Positions 1-36,561 of a DNA stretch of 64,000 bases are shown here, in pieces. Below the pieces are notes generated by a model. It worked only from the letters and a program-made list of their open reading frames with translations, did not search any database and was not told the DNA's origin. The translations under genes and the position numbers were made by a program. Each line of letters opens with the position of its first letter. Positions within the stretch are counted from its first letter, which is position 1. Origin of the DNA: Antedon bifida (lineage: Eukaryota; Echinodermata; Crinoidea; Comatulida; Antedonidae); the NCBI GenBank assembly GCA_963402885.1, contig OY727096.1:10769820-10833819 (forward strand), read 5' to 3'.

Positions 1-417
1 CTGCATGATGATTGGTATGTACTGCATGCTGATTGGTGTGTACTGAATGATGATTGATGTGTACTGCATGATGATTGGTATGTACTGCATATTGATTGAT
101 GTTTGTACTGCATGCTGATTGATGTGTGTACTGCATGTTGATTGGTGTGTACTACATGGTGATTGGTATGTACTACATGATGATTGATGTGCACTATATG
201 ATAATTGGTGTGTACTGCATGATGGTTGTTATGTACTGCATGGTGATTGGTGTGTACTATATGATTATTGGGGCGTATTGCATGATGATTGGTGTGTACT
301 GCATGGTGTTTAGTGCGTATTGTATGATGATTGGTATGTACAGCACGATGATTGATGTGCACTGCATGACGATTGATGTTCACTGTATAGTGATTTATGT
401 GAACTGCATGACAAACT
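1..417. repeat. 21-bp minisatellite
   Basis: About 20 head-to-tail copies of a unit close to ctgcatgatgattggtgtgta, with scattered substitutions and a few 2-bp insertions. Because 21 is a multiple of three, the plus strand stays open (126-419) and would read as repeated M-x-I-G-V-Y-C. That frame is a consequence of the period, not evidence for a gene. It begins at the window edge, so its full length is unknown. It lies downstream of the visible gene C exons, probably in one of that gene's introns. Confidence 0.9.
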
Positions 418-861
418 GAAGGCAGAGGAGGCGTTCCATAAAAAAAACTTTGTTAGCAGTGACAAAACACATATTATCGTATGTGTAAAATACTATATAT
501 AATACATTTATTTATAAGATTATTTGATTTGCGACGAATCTTAAAAAATGATTTGGTGAATATGACATTTCAATGTCGGTGAAAAATATTATATTGGAGT
601 CAAATTTGTATTTATCTATTATTATTATAATTATCTGTACTGTAAATCAATGGATTTGATTAGATCAATAGCATAATTGTCTATTTAGGCAAAATCATTA
701 TTTTAGTTTATTTTTGTCAAAGGCTTTTAGGGCCTCATCTAATTATTGCTAAACAGGACCTATTTAATTCATGTTTATTTTTTCTTGTTTTGGGACAATA
801 CATCTTAAATCAGTCGGTCACTCGAATCGAATATAATAAAATCATAATACCATAAACTTAC

Positions 862-2324
862 ATATTGATGATTTTATTCGGAAACGCTGGTAATCTAGTA
901 AGTAAATTGTGACTGAAGTTTCTGAAATTGAAGTAATAAGAATACAGTATATTATTGTTTACACTAAAAGGAAACAGAATTTTATATCAGTATATTGGTT
1001 CTTTGTTGCTTCATCGAGCTCATGCCTCATGGACGTCGCTTCCGATGCCCGGCATGTAGAACAAACCAGAAAAGAAATTCGTTTTTGCCAGTGGCCACCC
1101 GACTCTTAAATTCTTGAACTTTGACTCTTGTTATATTGTACTGTGTATAATATATTTTGTATATTTTGTAAGATCATTTTAATCCAGACCTTTTTATTTG
1201 AATTGCCCCGTGTTGGATGATTAAAGAATTTTGAATTGAATTGAATTAATAACCAATCCCACCTGTTAGCTAAACTATAATATTAGGTCTACAAACAGTT
1301 ACATTTTGTGTGTAATAAAAAAACAACTGTGCAATCATTCCATAGAACCCGGCACAGATATTATGAATACTTAATGCGGTCCTGATAATCTTTACAATTA
1401 CGCTCTGTTTACTAATTGATACTTTTTGATTGATTGATTTTTTCTTATTCTATCAGGAGCAATGCCTTTAATGTTTGGTTACTTTACACCATACTATAAA
1501 TATATGTTAATGTTGTTCAATATTAGTTCTACTGCACTGCATGGCAAAAGTTACATTTAATGGTTTGCATGGTCCTATTTCATGTTCAACATTTTAAGGA
1601 TAAAGGGAATTGGAGGCTGGTGAGTGTTTGAGTGTGTGACGTCTATAAACTGCCCGTGGCCAAAACCCAAATTGGAATGACTTACTAGACTTTTATTTGT
1701 TTAATAAGGAAAATATTTTCATTTGACTGGCATTCTATGGATCTTTAAATAAAATAGTAAATTTTTCAAACCAAAAATATTTTCCAATTTCAACGTTCAG
1801 TATTTTATTTACATAGTTTAAAACCTTACATTGTATGAAGTCCCTGTATTTCTAGCAGTTCATCTTCTTCAATCTTCTCAAGGTTGTTATTGCTCATGTC
1901 GCTATAAATGAATTATAATGTTACAAATAACTAAAACACAAAATAAGCCAAAAGCGTAATGTATAACCCCAACTAGATTATATATAAGTGGGGTATTATA
2001 CTCGATTTGATTATATTTTTACATTTTAGCATTTCCAAAAACGATAATATTTATTAGGTGGGTTAAATTCTTATTAAGGAATTCGCACTTCTAGTGATCT
2101 GTTAAGATTGAAAGAAGAAGAAGGACTTACAGAACCAGCGTGTTTTTTGGAATTCCAACTGGCCATTCGGTAAGTCCTAAGTTTGCACAATTCACTGTTC
2201 TTGCTGTACATTTACAAACTGCTTTCACACTGGTATTGGTACTGCAAGCAACTTCATCAACAGAAATCGTTGAATCCACCAATAAACACAACGGGAAAAT
2301 TACCAGGAAATTATAAAACAACAT
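862..2324 (-). CDS. Gene C, 5' part: LRR multi-pass receptor-like protein (3' end beyond left edge)
   Basis: Three coding exons of a paralogue of genes A and B. Exon 1 (2324-2131) encodes a hydrophobic signal peptide (MLFYNFLVIFPLCLL...) and an LRR N-terminal cap with the C-x-C...V-N-C pattern and WPVGIP motif. It ends two bases into a codon before GTAAG. Exon 2 (1901-1830, 72 nt) is one LRR (DMSNNNLEKI...). Exon 3 (921-862, 60 nt) is a short LRR (NFSHNLLTRLPAFP). All introns are phase 2 with GT-AG borders, as in gene A exons 1-3. I start at the ATG at 2324 because it opens directly into the signal peptide. The frame runs further upstream (to 2525), but that part has no counterpart in gene A. 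The later LRR, cysteine-rich and membrane exons would lie left of position 1. Function is inferred only from the paralogues. Confidence 0.82.
1000..1250 (+). repeat. Probable 3' tail of a LINE (CR1/L2-like)
   Basis: A short coding-like end (last stop near 1109) is followed by an AT-rich 3' stretch ending in the short tandem repeat ttgaattgaattgaat. Such terminal microsatellites are typical of CR1/L2-type LINEs. It lies in the intron between gene C exons 2 and 3. No reverse-transcriptase motif is visible, so the class is a guess. Confidence 0.45.
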
Positions 2325-2329
2325 TTTGA

Positions 2330-2814
2330 AAGTCGTTGCAGAGTAAATAACGTGACAGTATGCCATCTCAGTATAAGGTGGTTCTTTATCACGGTAGCCT
2401 AACTTATCAAATAGTGCCTTTCTTATAGGAGCTTTACTAAAACCAATACTGTAACATTTTAAATAATAACATCTGACTGTATTGTCTGTCAGATAAAACC
2501 TCACTCGTTTAATAAAGGAAGGCACTGGTGTTTGTTCATTTTCAATGAAAGGTATTCGAACTATTTAAATGGCTTAGGGCTTTAAAAATCATCGATGTAC
2601 GACTTTCATTACAAAATGTATAATAGGGGTAAGTACAAAGAAAAGAAAGAAAGAAAAGTACGATTGTTTGTTATTATTACTTTATCTGTGTATTATTTGT
2701 GTAGAGTTGATAATGTAAAATATACCAATATTCTTAATTGCAGTCACGAGCTGTCAGACATGATGGAAGCAAATAACGAGGGTAGGTTTCGTGGTTTCGT
2801 GACTCTACAGCTCA
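2330..2814. other. Upstream region of gene C
   Basis: Spacer just upstream of the gene C start. A weak TATA-like word (TTATAC on the minus strand near 2371-2376) lies about 50 bp before the ATG. I see no other recognisable element. An open frame at 2595-2930 on the plus strand runs into the GGTC repeat and has no known features. Confidence 0.3.
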
Positions 2815-2900
2815 CCATGTTGGTCGGTTGGTCGGCCGGTGGTCGGTTGGTCGGTCGGTTGGTCGGTCGGTCGGTTGGTCGGTCGGTTGGTCGGTCGGTA
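2815..2900. repeat. (GGTC/GGTT)n microsatellite with conserved flank
   Basis: About 85 bp of mixed ggtcggt / ggttggt units followed by taaacactaacttgaatatggcc. The same pairing of GGTC repeat plus aaacactaactt... recurs at 3370-3440 and 46769-46840. The whole is therefore a dispersed repeat with an internal microsatellite rather than independent slippage. Confidence 0.8.
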
Positions 2901-3367
2901 AACACTAACTTGAATATGGCCTTGTCTTGATATCAGTTTTATCTAGCTAAGTCAAAGTCTAAGTCAACGTGGTCTACGCACGATTTAACGAAATCACGTG
3001 TGTAATCATATCTTCACAAGCATGAATCACAATTAAATAACATTTGGTACTCATAAATTTCAGGGCATAAATCATCATATGGCTATACAATTACGTGCGT
3101 ACCGCATGTAACGCATGCGTACGCGCGCTTAAATTTTTCAAAATTTATTTTTGATGAAATAACAGTACGTTTCAAGCAATATTAAGCGTTTAAAAAATTG
3201 CCATGAGTGCGCAGCGTTAAATGTTAATATGCAATCTTTTTGCCCGATTTCTGTTTTACAACCTTTCTTTAATTATATCATCATATTTTATTCACTTTTC
3301 AACTCGAAATTACGTTATACTAGCACGTCAAAAGTCAAAGTAAATGTTTTACACAGGTTCAGCAATT

Positions 3368-3445
3368 TCGGTCGGTTGGTCGGTCGGTCGGTAAACACTA
3401 ACTTAAGCACGCGACTGCAGCCATCTATATGGCCTTATTTTTATA
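3368..3445. repeat. Second GGTC-repeat element
   Basis: Short ggtcggttggtcggtcggtc run followed by taaacactaacttaagcacgcgactgcagcc and then atggcc, matching the flanks at 2900 and 46790. Confidence 0.7.
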
Positions 3446-3464
3446 CTATTGACTGCTTGTTACA

Positions 3465-4860
3465 ACCGCTAATGTAGAAAACGCCAGCTAATGTCGAAAC
3501 AATCGTTAATGTAGATTCTCATCTGGTTTCAAATATATATTAAATAAATCAATGTTAACTTTTTGGTTAAACCAGTTGACAAGTACTTACTTGCTACGTT
3601 TCAGGTACTTTCAGTAGCTTTGATCACGCAAATGACGTTGACATGATGTTCTGTCATTCGTCATAAAATTCACTATGGAGAACATGAACAACAACACCAT
3701 CCCTTTTCTCGATACTCTAATCACTATTCAAGACAATGGAAACATAAAAACATCAGTGTACAGAAAATCGACAAACACAGACCAATACCTACACTTTCAA
3801 TCAAATCATCCACTCGAACACAAACTTAGCGTAGTCAACACCCTAGTGGACAGATGTGAATCCATCGTATCAACAGAAGAAGGACAAAAACAAGAAATGA
3901 GCCATATAAAAGCAGCTTTATCAACATGCGGATATCCAGACTGGAGTTTTAAAAGAGTTAAAGACAAAAGGGAACATAGAAAAGCAAACAAAGACAAAGA
4001 AATAACAACAGATAAAGAAAAATCCAGAGTCAACATTGGTTTACCGTATGTCAAAGGGATGACTCAAAGGCTAAGAAGAACATTGAAACAGCACAATATA
4101 AATACATATATCACTCCCAAAAACAAATTAAGAGAAAGTCTCGTTCATCCTAAAGACAAGATTGACAAAGATCAACAGTGTGGTATAGTCTACCAAGTAG
4201 GTTGCCACAACTGCAAGAAGGTATACATAGGGGAAACAGGCAGAGCATTAAAAACAAGAATAATAGAACACAAAACAGACGTGGAAAAAAATACGGTAGG
4301 GACAAGAACCAGGAGCGCTCGCCACTCACAATCTAAAATTCTACACAAATCAGCAATCACAGATCACGCCACCATAGAAAATCACATACCGGATTTCGAA
4401 AATACAAAAATATTAGACAAAGAACAACACTACTTATCAAGAAAAATAAAAGAAGCCATTTGGATAAGAAAAACAAATATGAACATAAACAGAGACCAGG
4501 GAGGACATGAACTGAGCCACATCTACGATGACTTAATAAAAAGGGACACCCGAGCATCCAAAGGGGGACACCAGCAGAAAGCTGAACATCAGACGAAAGA
4601 TGGCGCAATTCACCGAACTATGACGAATGACAGAACATCATGTCAACGTCATTTGCGTGATCAAGGCTACTGAAAGTAGCTGAAACGTAGCAAGTAAGTA
4701 CTTGTCAACTGGTTTAACCAAAAAGTTAACATTGATTTATTTAATATCGTTAATGTAGATTAACAATCCACCGCTAATGTAGTAAAACCTCCAGCTAATG
4801 TAGAAACACCAACAGCTTATGTATTAAATAAAAATCAACACCAGCTAATGTAGAAAATGT
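3465..4860. repeat. Degenerate gctaatgtagaaa tandem array, split by PLE1
   Basis: Short units built on (c)gctaatgtagaaa occur at 3465-3517 and continue at 4746-4860. Between them sits PLE1. The word atcgttaatgtagatt is present on both sides (3502-3517 and 4746-4761), marking the insertion. Confidence 0.75.
3518..4745 (+). mobile_element. PLE1: 5'-truncated Penelope-like element with GIY-YIG endonuclease
   Basis: The open frame 3675-4673 (332 codons) covers the region after the reverse-transcriptase core and a full GIY-YIG endonuclease. The start TIPFLDTLI is followed by a basic region, then GIVYQVGCHNCKKVYIGETG with downstream R and EH residues. This RT plus GIY-YIG order is diagnostic of Penelope-like elements; the RT catalytic part is missing here. 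The 16-bp word atcgttaatgtagatt flanks the element (3502-3517, 4746-4761). The first ~130 bp (3536-3665) are an inverted copy of its own 3' end (4615-4745), a known PLE peculiarity. The frame is intact to its stop and almost identical to PLE2 (53190-54431), so insertion is recent. A small in-frame segment (DDLIKRDTR versus DDTR) distinguishes it from PLE2. Confidence 0.9.
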
Positions 4861-4919
4861 TATATATTTTACAAAAATGTCTAAATCATGTGCAAATGCA
4901 TTGATCTTTACTTAGCTAT

Positions 4920-5050
4920 CAGTCTTTCCACCTCTCGTAAGCAACCAACTTTCTAAAACGACCTCACATTGTAAGCAACCATCTCTGTTAAGGGACCGCT
5001 TCTCATAATCGATCACCTCTCGTAAGCGACCACCTCTCTAACGACCACAC
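4920..5050. repeat. Degenerate cgaccacctctcgtaag tandem repeat
   Basis: Imperfect copies of (c)gaccacctctcgtaag. The reverse-complement motif (ggtggccgcttacggg) recurs at 56470-56510, 56810-56830 and 56870-56910, so this is a dispersed short-period family. Confidence 0.6.
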
Positions 5051-5611
5051 TGATTAACAAGTTGGTTTGCCAATTTACAGTTACTTACTTTAAAAGACCA
5101 CCATACCATTTCACTTAATAATGGTAATACAATTATAAACAATCTAATCTCAATCAGTTGACATTTTTCACTCCAGAATATTTTATCAGATGTATAATAC
5201 TCTAGAAAATTATATTTAATTTAGATTCAATACAAAAAATAAAACTTTTCAAAAATAAAATGTATATAATTCCTTATTCACCACTATCTTTAAAAATTAA
5301 CATTTTTTTTTATCTTTTCTACCACTTTATTCATTCAATGTTTCATATTATAATTTTAACCTTTAGTATCATACATTCGCATTCATTTAGTACTTTTGGT
5401 TTCTGAATTACTAAACAAAAGTTTTACTTCTTAACATTATTTTTATCCTCTATTTACAATAACCAATTGTGTATAATTTAAAATAAACATTGCATAACCA
5501 AAATTATAACACCGCAATACTACATACTTTACTACCACCACCACCACTTACCATTAAGTTTTTAAAAATCTATTAACGTATACTATACAAGAAAAAGTGA
5601 TATCACTGAAA
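5050..5611. other. 3' flank of gene A
   Basis: AT-rich sequence downstream of the gene A stop codon, presumably 3' UTR and spacer. I see no repeat family or gene, and no polyadenylation signal that stands out from the AT-rich background. Confidence 0.4.
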
Positions 5612-31352
<25,741 letters not shown>

Positions 31353-31418
31353 GACTACAGGGTAGTTAATTCCAGTGCAATTCGGTCTATGTGGCCGTCT
31401 TGACTATAGTTAAGGTTG

Positions 31419-31426
31419 TATTTATA
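31419..31426 (-). promoter_or_regulatory. Candidate TATA box of gene A
   Basis: TATAAATA on the minus strand, about 70 bp upstream of the start codon, leaving room for a short 5' UTR. No transcript data, and the region is AT-rich. Confidence 0.4.
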
Positions 31427-31429
31427 TCA

Positions 31430-33950
31430 AGGCCCATGTTATAAGGAAACCTACTTTGTATTCAGAAACATTTTTCAGGTCAAAGATTATTGTAAATAAC
31501 ACAATTAAAACGAATCTTCTTCAAATGTTGATATTATGTAAACATTAAAATAATACACCGATTCATAATAATAGGCCATGGTTAGTGAGTAATTATGAGG
31601 TAATTTCCCGAATAAAACGCGTATTATGTATAAACAGCAAACCGAACCACTTATCAAAAAACAAACTATAACGTTGTTTGACTAGTTAACAATGTTTTTG
31701 GTAATACGTTTGAAACGATTTTTTTAAGTTGCTTATATCTTTAATGTTTAAAAACGATTCAATGAAGAAATGTTGTGTTCTTATTTCTGTCTTTTTGCGT
31801 TTTTCTTTGACGTTACAGAAGTTATGATAATGAATGATATTCTCTGACATTCTAAATACAGGTATCATGTATAAAAGGACAAATAATGATGGACTGTAAA
31901 CAGAATACATTAGCTTTTGAATAGTAAATACTAAATCGTACGTTCATGTTATTGAGTCATTACAAAGCATCTACACATAGTCATGTAAGATGTTGTAGTT
32001 ATTGTCGTCGGAACTAGATCAATCACGTACACTTTATTGTGTAATTAAGTGGATAGTAAGTATGCTTGTTTTTCCAGCCCAATTGATACCCACATATTAA
32101 AAACTGTACTTTTTCCTTCTATATTATTTGTCAAAATCGTTATACCGAACCAGTAGTATAATATTATATTGTTTTAACATGGTTAACGGTTATGTCTATG
32201 CGTGAACATCATATTTAAATATATTGATTTATATGGGAGGCTGAGGGAATTCCCTATGTGGAGACACAAAAGAAGACCCGTATTTAAGATACTATTTCCT
32301 CATAAAACTCTTATAAAACTTGTTATCACCGAACAATTAATATTGTATTGTAGTTTTCCAGATGGCTAAATGTTTTATAGAAATGTGTGAACTTCAGTTT
32401 GAAATACACTGCTTTAGATGGGAGGCCGAGTGGGGAATTCCCAATGACAAAGCTAGGTTCTGCCTTTTGTGACGGTATATAGAATTTGGAATAATGAAAG
32501 TGCTTGGAAACTAAGAAATGCAATTGTATTACAACTTTGAACTGTTTTATTTTAAAAATGTGCTTTCTTTTCCATTGCTGTTGCAAAATTAGTAGTTGTA
32601 TTAGTGTAGTTTTAGTTTTAAAATAAGTTTTGTAATAGCGTCGAGTCAAATCTTATGTCGTTATTTCAAATATGAAAAATGTTTTAGTTTCAGTTTTTAT
32701 TTTCCATTGTTTCTGTATTAAATTTTGTAATTGCTATGGACGCACCATCTACGCATGTGTGCCACTGTTAAAAAAGTGTTGTTCCAAATAAATATTATAA
32801 ATATTATATTATTATTATTATATACCCTTTAATTAATATAACATATATTTTAATACAATAATTAGGTTAGCATTTTTAGTCGCGTGGACGCGACTCAATA
32901 GTTTACTATGTCGGTCTGTCGGTTAAACTTAAGGTAATCAGTAAAATTGTTTGTGTTTGCTTTTCAAAAATGTATTTAGTTAAAGATGTATTGTTCCCCC
33001 GAAAACATGAAAAGTGAAGATTAATTAAATCAGACTTTGAATAGGTTATTTTGTAGTTTTAATAAAGTTAATCACTTCCGTAGATAAAAGAAAAAAATTA
33101 ATGTTTTCACTTATAAAATGAGAAAATAAATGGTTAAATTCAACCACAAACCCATTGGCTGGCAGCCAATTAGACAATTTTTTTCTTAAATTACAGTTTT
33201 TCAGGTAAATACATTTTTTTCGATCTATTTTTTTGGTCAAAGTGGATAACTATTATGTGACATTAAAATGGTATATTCAACAAAAAAATGTTTGATAATT
33301 ATTTTTTCAGGGGTACAATACATCTTTAAAGGTTTGATTTTCGGTATTATTTATTCTGTAGGCCATGGTGTATGCATCTATTATTTTTGAGAATTTATAT
33401 AAATGGCCTAATCCATAAAATAGTATTGTGCATTGTAGAATGTATTTGTTAATAAATTTATTTAACAAGTATTTACTGTCAGCTTCTTATTATTAAGTGT
33501 GGAGGGATATTGAATGGCAATATTATTTAACTTTATTATTATTATTATTAATTTTTATTAAACATCTTAGCTTCTGTATTTAATATTACATCTACTGCAT
33601 CAGAGTCTAATAGCATGCTTCTTATAACAACACAAACAACAAAAATATTGATTAGAAAAACTCAGATGGAGCAAATAGTGCCGGTTTAAATTTTTAAAAA
33701 ACATCGAATCATTTCTCCTAATAAAAGAATAGTTAATGAACTTAATTACCGGAATGAGAATATGTCAATAAAATAAAGAAAAGTGTGAATAGATAAGAAT
33801 TTGAATATAATTGTACGTTTTTAATATAGGGCAAATTTTTATCCCATTTTGGTAAAGAGGTGTTGTAAAAAAACTGCTTTTATTAAAGAAATTCGTATTT
33901 TCGAATCTATTAAAAATAGACCTATCCTTTTCCATTGTGTATCTTGCGCT
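31430..33950. other. Spacer between genes A and B, distal part
   Basis: AT-rich with no recognisable gene. 32700-32790 ends in ttgttccaaataaatatt and could be a LINE tail. 32880-32935 contains gtggacgcgactcaatagtt and tcggtctgtcggttaaactt, a relic of the GGTC-repeat family. Confidence 0.35.
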
Positions 33951-34270
33951 TACGACTCTTACGCTTACGTAAAGTTGACTCCAAGTCAACTTTACGTAAG
34001 AATCGTTAATAACGCAACGCAAGTGATCGCAAGCAATAAAATCCCGGTTTCCTGTAAATTCGCGATAAATCGACGTATCAGACGGAGACTCGATACCCCG
34101 GTTTCCTGTCGATCGTTGCGTTACGTCTATTTTTCTTGCGTTTACGTCGATTTCATCAAAATTTTGTCGTAAGCGGTTTCCTGTCAAATGTTGGTTTCTT
34201 ACGTAAAAACGACGTAACAGTCGTAACTGACGTTAGAAGAACTGACTCTTACGTCGACAGGAAACCAGCC
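33940..34270. mobile_element. MITE-like cluster with cgtaag palindromes
   Basis: Contains a perfect 17-bp hairpin with a 3-nt loop (33964-34000, arms cttacgtaaagttgact / agtcaactttacgtaag) and three copies of ggtttcctgt (34028, 34099, 34168 approximate). The end tacgtcgacaggaaaccagc resembles the end at 14225. Non-coding. Confidence 0.55.
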
Positions 34271-34639
34271 TTTAACAGAGCGAAGGTTGTGATTTTCATG
34301 TTCATCCCGTAGCGTTTCGCTTCGTATGGATGTACATAGCTCATTTCCTGACCTTTGATTTTTATTTTTAAGATTCGCAAAAAGTAGAAACAATTCGAAC
34401 TACCAATCTCACTGAAGCTGAGACTTAATGAACTAGAGTTCGTCGCAGAGAGGAATTTAGAAGATGGGAGCATAAATACGCATGCGTATAGGCTGACGCT
34501 TTGCGCGAATAAATTATTCGTCTAGTGGAAAATCAGCTATTTTCGCTCTATGAACGTAAATATATATATATTTCCTGGAAAACATAACGGTAAATTACTG
34601 GAACTAAACTGAACTAAAGGCACGTACGTTTACACAGAA

Positions 34640-34760
34640 AGCAAGAAAAGCAACACATGTTTTTAAAGTAACGAAAGCTTTAATGGTAAAGATGTTTCGG
34701 TTTGACTACAACCTTCAGCTGCATTACTGCTCTTGAAAAAAAATAAACGTAACGAAATGA
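34640..34760 (-). mobile_element. PLE-terminal-like fragment
   Basis: On the minus strand gctgaaggttgtagtcaaac is followed by cgaaacatctttacc, a layout like the terminal regions of Penelope-like elements (ctgaaRR ... cgaaac). The hammerhead core is imperfect. Confidence 0.4.
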
Positions 34761-34769
34761 AGATTTAAA

Positions 34770-35820
34770 TATGCAAATTAATTAATTAAAAACTTAAACC
34801 TACTCATTTGAAAAATAAGGCAATCATTTTATTTTAATTTTATTTATTTTGCCATTGTGTTTAAAAATATATAATTAGAGTACCTAAAATAGATAGAAGG
34901 ATATTCCTCTCCGCCTCTCCACAAAGGCCGACAGGATTACCAACAGCGTAAGCAAACACTTTTAAAGGCCAGGTGCGGGCAAAAAATTTCTATTGATCAT
35001 ACTTTCCACTAATTATCGATCTATAGTTTCCCCTATGTTTCATAATTGTTGGGATTTTATTTGTGTTACACGAGCTTGTTGAAAATAAGCACTTTCTTAT
35101 CAGTGGGGGGATAGTTCAAATTACACAGTAAAATCTCTATTCTTTTGTACACAAATTTTGTAAATAGAGAGGCATTTTAAAAAGCTATGAAAACTAAACG
35201 GTGTGGTAAAAAATGTTATCAGATGACTAAATATAGGTAATATAACTTGAATTTTACATTTCTGGTATTTTTATTTAACTTCAGATTTTTATTTTCATGC
35301 TATAGCAAAAATTATCCACTGTATATCCACCATCTTTTTTCACCTTCTAGGGAGTCACCAGACATGTTATTACATTAGGTTAACTACCTAACTACTGAAA
35401 AAAAGTCTTCCTGGTTTTTATGGCAGAATTTTGCCAAATTTTGTATTTGACCATATTAAGGGAAATTCATGTTTTTTTTTCTTGATTTCATTACAAATAT
35501 TTGATTTATGTACAATTAACCAGATATTACATTTAAAATTTATGCCTGTACCTGAGCTTTAAGTGGCTCTTCCAGCATTTATGGGTGGCAAAGAGTAAGA
35601 GAACAACATTATTTTTAGATAAAGTATTTATATAAAAATTGTATGTAGTCCTAGTACCCTAGTAATTGTATACAAATTTTTAACAAACCGTATATTAGTA
35701 CAATACAGCTCTTACTAATACAAACCTATTTTTTTTATATTTGAAACATTATTTCATTTTAAAATAAAATCATTAATGTCATCATAATTATTATTATTTA
35801 AATAAAATCTTATATGCAAG
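34770..35820. other. Spacer, nothing recognised
   Basis: AT-rich intergenic DNA between genes A and B; no gene or repeat that I can name. Confidence 0.4.
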
Positions 35821-35824
35821 GCAG

Positions 35825-36040
35825 GATTTCATGGTATTGTTCAAATTTGGAATTGTTGTAAAGATTATTATTTAATTTTTAAACGATAAAGATGAGGAAA
35901 TATATGAGAATGGGAGAAAGCCGCCGCCCAACATTCTGCTGGCTACGCAGACGTCCTAACCAATAAACTGTTGGAGCTTCCATAGTATTGTTTAAATTCT
36001 TCAACATCCTCAGTGTGGCACGGCGGAATAGTTCCCATAC
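35825..36040 (+). repeat. Old copy of the tRNA-SINE
   Basis: Matches the SINE units at 25336-26312 in the same orientation (aacgataaagatgaggaaat, gtcctaaccaataaactgtt, cagtgtggcacggcggaata) but is heavily diverged. Confidence 0.7.
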
Positions 36041-36402
36041 CCAATAACATTATATTGTATATAATAATTGTTACCATTTAGATCAAATTTTTTTTGTTTT
36101 TCTCATTTGTACATTTATTGATATTCTTGTTCACAATAACATTTTAATTTCAACTGTGATTAATTATCGATATTCTACATTTTTATATTTCATAACATTA
36201 ATTTCAATGGTAATATAAGCGTTCTAGACACTTTCCATTCTAAATAATTCTAAGAAAATGTTATTCAACTTAAATATGTAAATGTTAGTTAGTTATAACA
36301 AATGCAACACTTACATGTTAACAAATATTCTCTATTTCTGTTATCATCTAGTTTTAAATAGAATAGATTAACGTACAGTATACTATACGTTATTTTATAC
36401 AT

Positions 36403-36416
36403 TTTATTTATTTATT
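36403..36416 (-). terminator. Candidate polyadenylation signals of gene B
   Basis: Three overlapping AATAAA hexamers on the minus strand, 20-35 nt after the gene B stop codon. The AT-rich context weakens the case. Confidence 0.35.
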
Positions 36417-36436
36417 ATACGATAATGTTAATGAAG

Positions 36437-36561
36437 CTAAATTATAATATTATTTTCTTCAAACTGTGATTCGTCCGGGTCATCATCGATTTGAAGAAGC
36501 AGTGCACCCCTACCGCTCTCTCGGCGACAGCAGTCTGTTTTGAGTTTCTTTAAAAAATCAC
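36437..36561 (-). CDS. Gene B last exon: cytoplasmic tail
   Basis: Encodes DFLKKLKTDCCRRESGRG... ending IDDDPDESQFEENNIII and TAG. Three codons longer than in gene A, otherwise nearly the same. Acceptor TTCTTAG, phase 1. Confidence 0.87.

Noticed and set aside
126-419. Open frame of 97 codons on the plus strand
   Set aside because: Created by the 21-bp minisatellite; repetitive M-I-G-V-Y peptide, no gene features.
909-1109. 66-codon plus-strand frame
   Set aside because: Starts inside the antisense of a gene C exon and ends in a LINE-like tail; no coherent protein.
2325-2525. Longer N-terminus for gene C starting at 2525
   Set aside because: No counterpart in gene A, and it would bury the signal peptide; probably 5' UTR or upstream DNA.
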